The notes under the pieces: generated by a model
The model's database searches: none
What the model was told of the DNA's origin: nothing
What the model saw: only the letters and a program-made list of their open reading frames with translations
Shown here: piece by piece, positions 1 through 9,022 of the stretch
Position numbering within the stretch: position 1 is the stretch's first letter
Layout: each line of letters starts with the position of its first letter
Source of the DNA: JBFHIZ01 sp963666475
GTDB taxonomy: Bacteria; Bacillota; Clostridia; Lachnospirales; Lachnospiraceae
Length of the DNA stretch: 64,000 nt
Assembly (NCBI GenBank): GCA_963666475.2
Contig: OY762821.2
Location: forward strand, 248,001 to 312,000
Direction: 5' to 3'
Made by a program: the position numbers and the translations under genes

Positions 1-2012
1 ATCGATTTTTAGAATTTGCAACGACCAGACCAGAAACCATGCTTGGTGATACTGCCGTAGCGGTAAATCCAAATGATGAAAGATATGCTGACTTGATTGG
101 TCAAAAAGTAATGCTTCCTTTTGTAAATCGCGAGATTCCTATTATTGCAGATGATTATGTAGATATGGAATTTGGAACAGGTGTCGTAAAAATTACGCCT
201 GCTCATGACCCAAATGACTTTGAAGTGGGAAAACGTCATAATCTTCCTGAAATCAATATCATGAACGACGATGCAACGATTAACCATGAAGGTGGAAAAT
301 TTGAAGGAATGGATCGTTATGATGCAAGAAAAGCAATTGTAAAAGAATTAGATGAAATGGGACTTTTGGTAAAAGTGCAGGAATACGCTCATAACGTAGG
401 AATTCACGATCGTTGTCATTGCACAATTGAGCCAATGATTAAAAAACAGTGGTTCGTAAAAATGGATGAATTAATTAAACCAGCAGTAGAATCCGTGAAA
501 TCTGGTGAAATCAAATTGATTCCAGAACGAATGAACAAAACTTATTTTAACTGGACCGATAATATTCGTGACTGGTGTATTTCCAGACAGTTATGGTGGG
601 GACATCGTATCCCAGCATATTACTGTGAAGATTGTGGAAAAATTATTGTTTCCAAAGAAGCCCCTACACACTGTAGTAAATGTGGAAGTTCAAACATCGA
701 GCAGGATCCAGATACATTAGATACTTGGTTTTCATCTGCTCTTTGGCCTTTCTCTACCTTGGGATGGCCAGAAAAAACGGAAGAATTGGATTATTTCTAT
801 CCAACGGATGTATTAGTTACAGGATATGATATTATATTTTTCTGGGTTATTCGTATGATTTTCTCAGGTTATGACAGCATGCAGATGAAACCATTCCATA
901 CTGTTTTATTCCATGGATTGGTAAGAGATTCAGAGGGACGCAAAATGTCAAAATCTCTTGGTAACGGAATCGATCCGCTTGAAATCATTAGCGAATATGG
1001 CGCAGATGCACTCAGATTTACGTTGATTACTGGTAACGCACCAGGAAATGATATGCGATTCTATATGGAACGTGTAGAAGCAAGCAGAAATTTTGCGAAT
1101 AAAGTTTGGAATGCTTCACGTTTCATTATGATGCATATGGGAGATCAGGAAATTCATCCAGTTGCGGAGTCGGCATTAGAGGCAGAAGATCGTTGGATTT
1201 TATCCAAAAAGAATCAGCTGGTTAAAGATGTGACAGAAAACATGGAACAGTATGAACTAGGAATTGCAGTTTCAAAAGTATATGATTTTGTATGGAATGA
1301 ATTTTGTGACTGGTATATTGAAATGGTAAAACCACGTTTGTTCGCAAGTGAACAAACTGAAAATAGAATGGCTGCTCTTTGGACGCTTAAAACGGTTTTG
1401 ATAGATGCGCTCAAATTATTACATCCATACATGCCATTTATTACAGAAGAAATCTTCTGTACACTGCAAGATGAAGAAGAGTCCATTATGGTATCCTCAT
1501 GGCCAGTACATGAAGATAAATGGAATTTTGAAAAAGAAGAAAATGCGATTGAAATTATTAAGGAAGCTGTTCGTGGTGTTCGTGCAGTGAGAAAAGATAT
1601 GAATGTACCACCAAGCAAGAAGGCACAGGTGTTTGTAGTATCTGAAAAGGAAGAACTTTTACGTGTGTTCGATGAAGGAAATACGTTCTTTTCATTGCTG
1701 GCATATGCGTCGGATTGTGTGACACAGACCGATAGAAGTGGAATTTCAGATGACGCAGTATCTGTAGTGATTCCGGATGCAACACTTTATATCCCATTTG
1801 ATGAATTGGTTGATCTTTCTCAAGAAATTGAACGATTAGAAAAAGAACAAGGCAAACTGCAGGGAGAAGTGAAGCGTAGTGCGGGAATGCTTGCAAACAA
1901 GAACTTTACGGATAAAGCGCCAGAGTCAAAAGTGTTGGAAGAGAAAGAAAAACTGAACAAATACGAGCAGATGTTAAAGCAGATCGAGGAAAGATTGGCT
2001 CAGTTGAGATAA
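1..2012 (+). CDS. valS: Valyl-tRNA synthetase, 5' end outside window
   Basis: Class I aminoacyl-tRNA synthetase that charges tRNA-Val in the cytoplasm. The reading frame is open from base 3, so the start codon lies upstream. The first residues visible include TTRPETMLGDTAVAV, a signature of the ValRS editing domain. Further on come two Cys-X2-Cys pairs (CEDCG, CSKCG) that look like a zinc site, then DTWFSSALWPF, and the KMSKS loop in GRKMSKSLGNGIDP. The last 65 or so residues form the charged C-terminal coiled coil typical of ValRS. About 200 N-terminal residues with the HIGH motif are missing only because of the window edge. folC follows after 17 bases, which suggests co-transcription. Confidence 0.97.
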   Translation, partial: RFLEFATTRPETMLGDTAVAVNPNDERYADLIGQKVMLPFVNREIPIIADDYVDMEFGTGVVKITPAHDPNDFEVGKRHNLPEINIMNDDATINHEGGKFEGMDRYDARKAIVKELDEMGLLVKVQEYAHNVGIHDRCHCTIEPMIKKQWFVKMDELIKPAVESVKSGEIKLIPERMNKTYFNWTDNIRDWCISRQLWWGHRIPAYYCEDCGKIIVSKEAPTHCSKCGSSNIEQDPDTLDTWFSSALWPFSTLGWPEKTEELDYFYPTDVLVTGYDIIFFWVIRMIFSGYDSMQMKPFHTVLFHGLVRDSEGRKMSKSLGNGIDPLEIISEYGADALRFTLITGNAPGNDMRFYMERVEASRNFANKVWNASRFIMMHMGDQEIHPVAESALEAEDRWILSKKNQLVKDVTENMEQYELGIAVSKVYDFVWNEFCDWYIEMVKPRLFASEQTENRMAALWTLKTVLIDALKLLHPYMPFITEEIFCTLQDEEESIMVSSWPVHEDKWNFEKEENAIEIIKEAVRGVRAVRKDMNVPPSKKAQVFVVSEKEELLRVFDEGNTFFSLLAYASDCVTQTDRSGISDDAVSVVIPDATLYIPFDELVDLSQEIERLEKEQGKLQGEVKRSAGMLANKNFTDKAPESKVLEEKEKLNKYEQMLKQIEERLAQLR

Positions 2013-2029
2013 GCATAAGCAGGTGTTAT

Positions 2030-3352
2030 GTGAGAAGTTATGACGAAATAAAAGATTATTTATATCAGGTACCAAAATTTACAAAAAAGAATACCTATGA
2101 GGATTCCAGGGCTTTCTATGAATATATAGGAAGTCCTGGTGAAAATAAGGTGTATTCTCCTAAAATCATACACATTGCGGGGACAAATGGGAAAGGTTCT
2201 GTTTGCGCTTTTCTAAACCAAATCTATCTTACTGCAGGATATAAAGTAGGAATGTTTACGTCTCCTCATTTAATATGTATGGAAGAACGCATTCAGGTGA
2301 ATGGAAGACAGATCGATCAAGAAGAGTTTGTTCATATGTTTGAACTATTGTCCGAACGAATTGAGCAGTATCAAGAGCATAATCCAGGATATCGTCCTAC
2401 GTTCTTTGAATTTTTATTCTTTATGATGATGCAATATTTTCAACAGGAAAAAGTAGATGTGATTCTTTTGGAAACAGGGCTTGGAGGTCGCTTGGACATC
2501 ACAAATGTGATAAAGCACCCACAGCTATGTATTGTTACAAAAATCGGGTTGGATCATACCGAATATCTGGGCTCAACTTTGAAGCAGATTGCTATGGAAA
2601 AGGCAGGGATCATTAAGCGAAATGTTCCTGTTGTATTTTTGCACCAAAATGCGGAGGTCGAGGAAGCGATTTATGAGGTTGGAAAAGAAAAAAATGCAGA
2701 ATGTATTTCTGTTGACCCGAACGAAGCGAAGATTGTGAGTAGGGGCAATAAAAGCATTGATTTTTCTTTGTTTTCTCGGTATTATAGTAATGTATACTTT
2801 CAGGTGAACAGTACAGCTGGATATCAGGTGGAAAATGCGCTGGTTGCGATCACTGCAGCGTCTTTTTTGCGTGAAACACTACCTTTAGAACTGACTCACG
2901 TTCAACAAGGAATTCGTGATATGAAATGGCCGGGTAGGATGGAAGAAATCTTGCCAGGTGTATTTTTGGATGGAGCGCATAATCCGGATGGAATTCGTGC
3001 ATCTCTTGCAAGTGTTTCAAGAGATGATGGTTGTGATAAGATTTTACTTTTTTCAGCAGTAAAAGAAAAACATCATCACGAGATGATTCGCGAGTTTTCA
3101 GAACGTGACGATTTTTCACTAGTTTGTATTACGAGTATTCCAGGAATGCGTGGAAGTGATTCGGATTTCTTGAAAGAAGAGTTTTTGGAAAACACAAATG
3201 CAAAAGTCATCATTAAAGAAGATGTGAAAGAAGCATTTTTGCTTTGTATAAATAGGATGAATGAGATGCCAAATAAAAGGAAGGTATATATATTAGGCTC
3301 CTTATATTTGGTAGGAATCATTAAAGAAATTATCCAAAATACGAAGGAATAA
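2030..3352 (+). CDS. folC: Folylpolyglutamate synthase / dihydrofolate synthase
   Basis: Mur-ligase-family enzyme that adds glutamate to folates (and often to dihydropteroate) using ATP. The ATP-binding loop GTNGKGS is at about residues 51-57, followed by MFTSPHL. ETGLGGRLDITN and the KIGLDHTEYLG stretch are the usual FolC motifs, and WPGRMEE with FLDGAHNPDG marks the C-terminal domain. The 440-residue length is normal. The start is a GTG at 2030; the overlapping ATG at 2028 runs straight into TGA and cannot be used. It lies directly downstream of valS, a common arrangement in Firmicutes. Confidence 0.95.
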   Translation: MRSYDEIKDYLYQVPKFTKKNTYEDSRAFYEYIGSPGENKVYSPKIIHIAGTNGKGSVCAFLNQIYLTAGYKVGMFTSPHLICMEERIQVNGRQIDQEEFVHMFELLSERIEQYQEHNPGYRPTFFEFLFFMMMQYFQQEKVDVILLETGLGGRLDITNVIKHPQLCIVTKIGLDHTEYLGSTLKQIAMEKAGIIKRNVPVVFLHQNAEVEEAIYEVGKEKNAECISVDPNEAKIVSRGNKSIDFSLFSRYYSNVYFQVNSTAGYQVENALVAITAASFLRETLPLELTHVQQGIRDMKWPGRMEEILPGVFLDGAHNPDGIRASLASVSRDDGCDKILLFSAVKEKHHHEMIREFSERDDFSLVCITSIPGMRGSDSDFLKEEFLENTNAKVIIKEDVKEAFLLCINRMNEMPNKRKVYILGSLYLVGIIKEIIQNTKE

Positions 3353-3394
3353 ATACCTGTATACGACAGGAAATAGAAAGGCTAGGTTAGTAAA

Positions 3395-3544
3395 ATGATT
3401 GATTTTCAGGAAGAATTAAAAAAATTCCATCCAAGTCTCGAAGTCGAAGAAATTGAGGATGTGATTTATAATCAGGATTTGACAGATGTAGCGGATATCG
3501 TGATTGATATGGTCCATAAAGATAAACATGATGCCAAAAAATAG
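3395..3544 (+). CDS. Small acidic protein of unknown function, 49 aa
   Basis: Short open frame starting MIDFQEELKKFHPSLEVEE and ending HKDKHDAKK. It is rich in Glu, Asp and Lys and has no membrane segment or cysteine. It fills the gap between folC (42 bases upstream) and the TPR protein (11 bases downstream). The weak purine-rich stretch AGGAAATAGAAAGG lies upstream of the ATG. Its amphipathic, well-formed sequence and operon position argue that it is a real gene. No function can be assigned. Confidence 0.6.
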   Translation: MIDFQEELKKFHPSLEVEEIEDVIYNQDLTDVADIVIDMVHKDKHDAKK

Positions 3545-3555
3545 GGAGAGAACAT

Positions 3556-4953
3556 ATGAATTGCTATAATTGCGGGGGCGTACTGTCAGATAAGGATTTC
3601 TGTACGAGATGCATGGTGGATGTTTCAAAGTATAAAAAAGTAATATATCTATCAAATTTTTATTATAATAAAGGGCTCGAAGAAGCAAAAGTTCGCGATT
3701 TATCGGGAGCTATTGTCAGTTTGCGCCAAAGTTTAAAATTCAACAAAAATAATGTTGAAGCAAGAAACCTGCTTGGGCTTATTTATTATGAGATTGGTGA
3801 AATTGTACCTGCATTGTCGGAGTGGGTAATTAGTAAGAATATTCGTCCTAAAAAGAACATCGCGGATGATTATCTCGGTGAGATTCAAACCGACCAGACG
3901 AAATTTCAAATGTTCGCAACGATTATTAGGAAGTACAACCAGGCATTGCTATATTGCCAACAGGGGAGTACGGACTTGGCAATTATACAATTAAAGAAAG
4001 TATTGACTTCTTATGGAAATTATTTAAAGGCGAGATTACTGCTGGCCTTGCTTTATATCAATTCAAAAGATTTTGAGCGAGCAAAAAGAGAGATTGAAAA
4101 GGTGCTTCGTATTGACGTAAATAATACGGTCGCGCTTCGCTATCGATTGGAAATTCAAGAGGCAACAATTCCACTTCAGGAACGAACAGGAATGCGTAAA
4201 AAAGAAAAGGCATTGGAAGATGTTGTTTCATATCAAAGTGGAAATGAGACCATCATTCAACCTACAAAAAGTAGGGAACGAAGAGCCTCTTCTGTTATTC
4301 TTGCGCTGGCAGCAGGCATTTGTATCGGAATCGCTTTGGTCATGTTTTTGATTATGCCGGCACAGATCAGTGATGCACAGGCAGATGCAAATGAACAGGT
4401 ACAAAATATCGGCGAAGAACTAACTGTAAAAAATTCAGAAATTGTATCACTCACAAGTCAGGTAGAGTCCTTGCAATCAGAGTATCAAAAAGCGGAAGAT
4501 GCTTTGACATCATACAAAGAAACGGATTCTAGAGCAAATGAGTTATTACAACTAGCCGTAGAAGCATATGTTGCAACTCCTGAACAAGTACTGGTCATTG
4601 CTGATTATTTAGACCAGATTGATGAAGATTTTCTTTTAGAGGACGCAACTGAAGTTTTTCACAGGGTATATAATGGTTTAATTGATGTAATCGGGGAAAA
4701 AGCATCCGAAGAATATTATTTACTAGGGACGAAAGCATTTGACAATTTGGATTATGAAACAGCGATTATTCAATATGCCAAATCCTATAAATTTGATCCG
4801 ACCAATGCAGATGCATTGTTTAATTTAGGAAGTTCATACGAAAAAAATGGAAATACAGAGCAGGCTTTGGAAATCTATAATCGTGTCATTACGTTGTTTG
4901 AAGGATCCAGAGTAGCAGGAAAAGCAGAAGAGTATATTAGTAGTTACGAGTGA
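3556..4953 (+). CDS. Membrane-anchored zinc-ribbon / TPR protein
   Basis: 465-residue protein with a clear modular layout. An N-terminal zinc-ribbon-like knuckle has Cys3, Cys6, Cys16 and Cys19. TPR-like helices span about residues 35-200 (for example NVEARNLLGLIYYEIGE). A single transmembrane helix lies near residues 247-268, a coiled coil near 275-330, and a second TPR block near 385-460 (ADALFNLGSSYEKNGN). The N-terminal half should be cytoplasmic and the C-terminal half outside. A role as a scaffold for protein complexes at the envelope is an inference from the domains. The diguanylate cyclase gene follows after 22 bases. Confidence 0.8.
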   Translation: MNCYNCGGVLSDKDFCTRCMVDVSKYKKVIYLSNFYYNKGLEEAKVRDLSGAIVSLRQSLKFNKNNVEARNLLGLIYYEIGEIVPALSEWVISKNIRPKKNIADDYLGEIQTDQTKFQMFATIIRKYNQALLYCQQGSTDLAIIQLKKVLTSYGNYLKARLLLALLYINSKDFERAKREIEKVLRIDVNNTVALRYRLEIQEATIPLQERTGMRKKEKALEDVVSYQSGNETIIQPTKSRERRASSVILALAAGICIGIALVMFLIMPAQISDAQADANEQVQNIGEELTVKNSEIVSLTSQVESLQSEYQKAEDALTSYKETDSRANELLQLAVEAYVATPEQVLVIADYLDQIDEDFLLEDATEVFHRVYNGLIDVIGEKASEEYYLLGTKAFDNLDYETAIIQYAKSYKFDPTNADALFNLGSSYEKNGNTEQALEIYNRVITLFEGSRVAGKAEEYISSYE

Positions 4954-4975
4954 TTGTTGCACAAGGGGAAAACGC

Positions 4976-6655
4976 ATGAGGAAAGAAAAGAGGAGAAGTG
5001 CTGACCGTTTACAAGGTTATTTGGTCAACATTTTGATGGTACTAGGGTTTGCATATGTGGTGGCTACAGCGATTTTCACGAATGCAGAGAATCTGAATTT
5101 CAACAACGAAGAGCCTGAATATCTGACAAGATTTCACGCTACTTCAAGTACGTTTGATGAGGATGTAATCTGCCCTGTAAATTTAGATAGCGTGGTAGGA
5201 GAACCAGTTACGTTTACGTATATATTCGATCGGTCTTATACGATTTCGAATGTAATTATGGTGCGTTCTTCTTTTGCTGAAATGACCGGATATTTGAATG
5301 GAAAAGAAGTTTTCCATTATGGAGAAAATATAAAGACTATAAATAAATTGGTCCCTCCAAGTGCGTGGCACATTGTTCGTCTTTCGGAACCTATTTCTCC
5401 AGGCGATGAACTGACATTTGTACTGGATTGTTCGGTTGAACCATACCAAGGTTATTTCCGTGGTGCCTATATCGGAACAAAATCCTCCATGTTATATATG
5501 ATTATTCAAAATGCGAGAATGGCATTTATTGTATCCTTTCCGTTGTTTGTATTAGGACTTCTTTATATTGTGATTCGTGGGATTTTCCCCGAAAAAACCT
5601 CGCGAAAAAAATTATTCGTCATTGGGTTCCTTTCTGCAATATCTGCAATATGGATTTTATTGGAAGCACAAGTGATACAGCTTGCTTGGGGATTATTACC
5701 GGTAAGTCATACCATGATTTTTGTTATTTTTTCGTTACTGCCAATTTTAATTGGTTATTTGTTATTGCAATATGAAATGTTTCAACACACGAAATTAACG
5801 AATATTGCCTTTTATTATAGTATTGTAACCTTCTTTATTTTTCACTTTTTACAAATTGCGTTTGGATATCAATACGTAAATAGTGTATGGATTATTCATA
5901 CTGCGTTTGCAATGGATGTGATTACACTTGTATATGTCTTGGTGCGTAGATTTAAAGGGAAACACTACAAAGATGATATGGATATTATCGTTTCTGGATT
6001 GGTCTTTGCTGGATTTGGTGGGTTGGATGTCATCAACAAATATGTATTCAATGAGCTGGCTGATGATGTGAAGTTCGTACAGATCGGGCTTTTTGGATTT
6101 ATGTTGTTGCTAGGTTTTTACACATTAAAGCGATCGATTAGTGAGCATGATTTGGAACTCGAACAGAATTTTTGGAAACAGGTAGCACACACAGACCCTT
6201 TGACAAAGCTTGGAAATCGATTACAATTTGAAGAAGAACGAAAAGAACTCCGAAAGATCAAATACCATGCAGGACTTACAGTTGTCATAATAGATATCAA
6301 CAACCTGAAAAGAATAAATGATGAGTATGGGCATGAAATGGGAGATGTTGCAATTGCTACCATTGGTCGTGCGATACATGAAGTATTTCATGAGTATGGG
6401 AATTGTTATCGGATCGGAGGAGACGAATTTTGCCTTCTATTAGATCGCATTAATCTTACGTTGCTGGAAGAAAAATTCTTGCAGTTGGATAGTCTGTTAA
6501 ATCAGAATTCGAAGGATTATGATGTGAGATTAAGTGTATCCTGTGGATATTCGAATGTTTCAAAATCCGGTGTAGATGCAGCAATTTCATTAGCGGATAT
6601 CGAGATGTACAAAAATAAAACACGTTTTAAAGAGAAAAGAGGCGTATCATCATGA
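4976..6655 (+). CDS. Multi-spanning membrane diguanylate cyclase (GGDEF)
   Basis: 559-residue protein predicted to make cyclic di-GMP from GTP. One N-terminal transmembrane helix (about residues 15-33) leads to an extracytoplasmic domain of about 140 residues. A block of about seven hydrophobic helices (about 175-385) follows, an arrangement like 7TM diverse-intracellular-signalling sensors. The GGDEF domain begins at DPLTKLGNR and carries an intact RIGGDEF active site near residues 478-484, so activity is expected. No RxxD inhibitory site is seen just before GGDEF, so product feedback through that site looks unlikely. Its ATGA stop-start overlaps the next gene. Confidence 0.9.
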   Translation: MRKEKRRSADRLQGYLVNILMVLGFAYVVATAIFTNAENLNFNNEEPEYLTRFHATSSTFDEDVICPVNLDSVVGEPVTFTYIFDRSYTISNVIMVRSSFAEMTGYLNGKEVFHYGENIKTINKLVPPSAWHIVRLSEPISPGDELTFVLDCSVEPYQGYFRGAYIGTKSSMLYMIIQNARMAFIVSFPLFVLGLLYIVIRGIFPEKTSRKKLFVIGFLSAISAIWILLEAQVIQLAWGLLPVSHTMIFVIFSLLPILIGYLLLQYEMFQHTKLTNIAFYYSIVTFFIFHFLQIAFGYQYVNSVWIIHTAFAMDVITLVYVLVRRFKGKHYKDDMDIIVSGLVFAGFGGLDVINKYVFNELADDVKFVQIGLFGFMLLLGFYTLKRSISEHDLELEQNFWKQVAHTDPLTKLGNRLQFEEERKELRKIKYHAGLTVVIIDINNLKRINDEYGHEMGDVAIATIGRAIHEVFHEYGNCYRIGGDEFCLLLDRINLTLLEEKFLQLDSLLNQNSKDYDVRLSVSCGYSNVSKSGVDAAISLADIEMYKNKTRFKEKRGVSS

Positions 6656-6894
6656 GAACCATGGAATTTAAAATGGAACGTCCAGGATTGATCAAGGAAA
6701 ACGAAAAAGTGAAAATCACCGAAGGCGTTCTTCCGAGCAACTATTATTATATCATTGAACCATCTCTTGCAATGTCAGGAAACTTTCCATTCTATGAGAG
6801 ATTATCTGCAAAAGAAGGGGTGGTTACAGAAATCAAAGAAAATGAAAGAGGTTATTATGTGACAGTCTCTTTTTCGGATGAGGATCCGATTTAG
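6652..6894 (+). CDS. Small protein of unknown function, 80 aa
   Basis: Overlaps the diguanylate cyclase gene by four bases (ATGA), so translation is probably coupled. The protein (MRTMEFKMERPGLIKENEKV...) has no membrane helix or recognisable motif. Alternating hydrophobic and charged stretches, such as EGVVTEIKENERGYYVTVSF, suggest a small beta-rich fold. Its fixed position behind a c-di-GMP synthase makes a link to that signalling protein possible, but this is inference from position only. Confidence 0.65.
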   Translation: MRTMEFKMERPGLIKENEKVKITEGVLPSNYYYIIEPSLAMSGNFPFYERLSAKEGVVTEIKENERGYYVTVSFSDEDPI

Positions 6895-6942
6895 AGACTT
6901 GTTCTATTAATATAATAGGATTTAAGAAAAAGGAGAAAATTT

Positions 6943-7320
6943 ATGTTAAAAGTAATCAACACAACAGAGGCACCAGCAGCAATCGGACCATATTCACAAG
7001 CAATTATTGCGGGAGATTTTTTATATGTTTCGGGCCAAATTCCGATTGATCCTGCAACTGGAGATATTAATGGTACTACAATTGTAGAACAGACTGAACA
7101 AGTCATGAAAAATATTGGAGCAATTTTAAAAGAAGCGGGTGTTTCCTATGAAGCAGCTGTTAAGACTGCTTGTTTCCTAGATACCATGGATGATTTTGCC
7201 GCATTCAATGAAGTATATGGAAAATATTTTACAGGGAAGCCTGCAAGAGGTTGTGTGGCAGTGAAGAAACTTCCGAAAAGTGTATTATGTGAAGTGGAGG
7301 TCATTGCTTACTTAAAATAA
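6943..7320 (+). CDS. ridA: RidA family enamine/imine deaminase
   Basis: 125-residue member of the RidA/YjgF/UK114 family, which hydrolyses reactive enamine/imine intermediates released by PLP enzymes such as threonine dehydratase. Family signatures are IGPYSQAI near the N-terminus, YVSGQIPIDP, and the C-terminal PARGCVAVKKLP, which holds the conserved active-site arginine, followed by CEVEVIAY. Length is standard. An AAAAAGGAG ribosome site lies just before the ATG. An EamA transporter gene follows after 11 bases, so the two may be co-transcribed. Confidence 0.93.
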   Translation: MLKVINTTEAPAAIGPYSQAIIAGDFLYVSGQIPIDPATGDINGTTIVEQTEQVMKNIGAILKEAGVSYEAAVKTACFLDTMDDFAAFNEVYGKYFTGKPARGCVAVKKLPKSVLCEVEVIAYLK

Positions 7321-7331
7321 GATATAGCAAG

Positions 7332-8291
7332 ATGAGAATGAAAAAAAATAAAAGTATATTCTATGGGTTGCTATTGCTTTTGACATCGACGATGTGGGGA
7401 TTTGCGTTTGTAGCACAACGAATGGGGATGGACCATATGGGGCCATTTACATTTAGTTTTGTTCGATTCCTTCTCGGTAGTTTTATTTTAATACCTGTTA
7501 GTGTAATGGTAGTTCGGAAAAACAAAAGAAAAAACGAAGTACTTGGAACAGATACGCGTGAACAAGTATTAAAAAATACCATAATTGGCGGTTTGGTTTG
7601 CGGTGTATGCCTTTCTGTGGCATCAGGGCTGCAGCAATATGCAATCCAATACACAAGTGTTGGAAAAGCCGGATTTATTACAACTTTGTATATTGTACTT
7701 GTTCCAATCCTGGGGATATTTTTAAAACGCAGAGTGTCAATTTTAGTGGCAATAAGTGTTTTTATTTCGGTAATCGGAATCTACTTTCTTTGTGTTCCAA
7801 AGGGAGAACGATTGGCATTTTCCGGAGCAGATCAGTTGCTTTTCTTAAGTGCACTGACTTTTGCAGTGCATATATTGCTGATTGCACATTTCTCTCCCAA
7901 GGGGAGACCGGTGGTAATCGCTAATATTCAGTTTTTTGTGACCGGGATTTTGTCTGCGATTGTAGCTTTCATTTTTGAAGTGCCAACACTTGAAGGCATT
8001 TGGGCAGGAAGAAATGCAATTATATTTACGGGTATATTTTCTTGCGCAGTTGCATATACCATACAGATGATTGCCCAGGAGCATGTGGAACCGACTACGG
8101 CATCCTTAATTATGAGTATGGAGTCGGTTATCTCTGCGATTGCAGGATGGTTGGTTTTGGGACAGGCAATGAATGGAAGGGAAATTTCAGGAGCGCTTTT
8201 GATGTTTGCAGCAATGATTTTGGCACAAATTCCTATTGCAGTATTTGTGCAGATATGGAAACGAGTAAAATGTGCGGCTAGTCAGTCATAA
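7332..8291 (+). CDS. EamA/DMT-family membrane transporter
   Basis: 319-residue hydrophobic protein with about ten transmembrane helices arranged as two five-helix EamA repeats, the drug/metabolite transporter architecture. Typical features are MWGFAFVAQRMGMDHMGPF at the start and the late HVEPTTASLIMSMESV segment before the last helices. Substrate cannot be told from sequence; family members export amino acids, nucleosides or drugs. The start lacks a strong ribosome site, which fits translation coupled to ridA. Its 3' end overlaps the convergent gene by 14 bases. Confidence 0.9.
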   Translation: MRMKKNKSIFYGLLLLLTSTMWGFAFVAQRMGMDHMGPFTFSFVRFLLGSFILIPVSVMVVRKNKRKNEVLGTDTREQVLKNTIIGGLVCGVCLSVASGLQQYAIQYTSVGKAGFITTLYIVLVPILGIFLKRRVSILVAISVFISVIGIYFLCVPKGERLAFSGADQLLFLSALTFAVHILLIAHFSPKGRPVVIANIQFFVTGILSAIVAFIFEVPTLEGIWAGRNAIIFTGIFSCAVAYTIQMIAQEHVEPTTASLIMSMESVISAIAGWLVLGQAMNGREISGALLMFAAMILAQIPIAVFVQIWKRVKCAASQS

Positions 8292-8751
8292 ATTCGATGC
8301 CTACTTGGGTCAGCATCTTTTGAATATGTGAATCCCACAATTTTTCGGGTGTTTTGTCTAATGAAAAGGTATGGGTAGAAATACCCGTAATGATGGAACA
8401 TTCATTCCCATCAAATTTTATAGAAATAACAAGAGCTTTGATATCAGATCTCTTTATCTCTTCCGTGTCGGCAATATGCATGACAAATTTGAAAGATAAA
8501 GGGGTCTTTTTTCCTTTAATGATGTCAAAACAGAAATTTTTCACACTGCCCCAGGTGCAAAACTCGGCTTGCAATTCAGGCTGCGATTCAAGTTCTTCGC
8601 TTGTATAATAATCCTGATTTACCCGCCCGTCGATGTGAAAGGTCTGTCCGGTTAAAATGAGTGCTTCTTCTAGATAAAAAGTATCAAAAATAGTTGTGAG
8701 AAAAAGTTGTTTGATAAAATCGCGTTTTGAGGTAATTTTAAATTGCTGCAT
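8278..8751 (-). CDS. Conserved hypothetical protein, DUF5721-like
   Basis: 157-residue soluble protein beginning MQQFKITSKRDFIKQLFL. It lacks a signal peptide, membrane helix or cysteine-cluster motif. The FHIDGRVNQDYYT and WGSVKNFCFDIIKGKKTP stretches resemble a small Clostridia family recalled as DUF5721, but that name is tentative. It is encoded convergently with the EamA gene and shares the last 14 bases with it, so neither gene has its own terminator here. No function can be given. Confidence 0.75.
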   Translation of the reverse strand: MQQFKITSKRDFIKQLFLTTIFDTFYLEEALILTGQTFHIDGRVNQDYYTSEELESQPELQAEFCTWGSVKNFCFDIIKGKKTPLSFKFVMHIADTEEIKRSDIKALVISIKFDGNECSIITGISTHTFSLDKTPEKLWDSHIQKMLTQVGIEFMTD

Positions 8752-8836
8752 ATAGGAATCCTTTTCTTTTTTTATATTTTGAGTATACGTTGTCTTTTGA
8801 TGTTTGTAAATAATTATTAAAATTCTGTGAAAAGGC

Positions 8837-8865
8837 TTTACAAGTGTTCGTTGTTATGATAGACT
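8837..8865 (+). promoter_or_regulatory. Likely sigma-A promoter for degV
   Basis: TTTACA at 8837-8842 and TAGACT at 8860-8865 are separated by 17 bases. This sits in the 270-base gap between the divergent DUF5721-like gene and degV. The rest of the gap is AT-rich with no other recognised element; a second promoter for the minus-strand gene must lie in it too. Confidence 0.45.
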
Positions 8866-9022
8866 TTGCATGTGGTTTAGAAAACTACATGTAATAATCT
8901 TGTTAATTACTTAAAATAATTAAATGAAACTGAACAAATGATTAAAGAAGTCTAAATTGACTGATTTGTTTCTAAAAAAACATTAGATTTGATGATAAAC
9001 ACCTAGAATGAAAGGAAAAAGT

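Noticed and set aside
3356..3372. CCTGT-atacg-ACAGG hairpin after folC as a terminator.
   Set aside because: Stem is five base pairs and no T-run follows.
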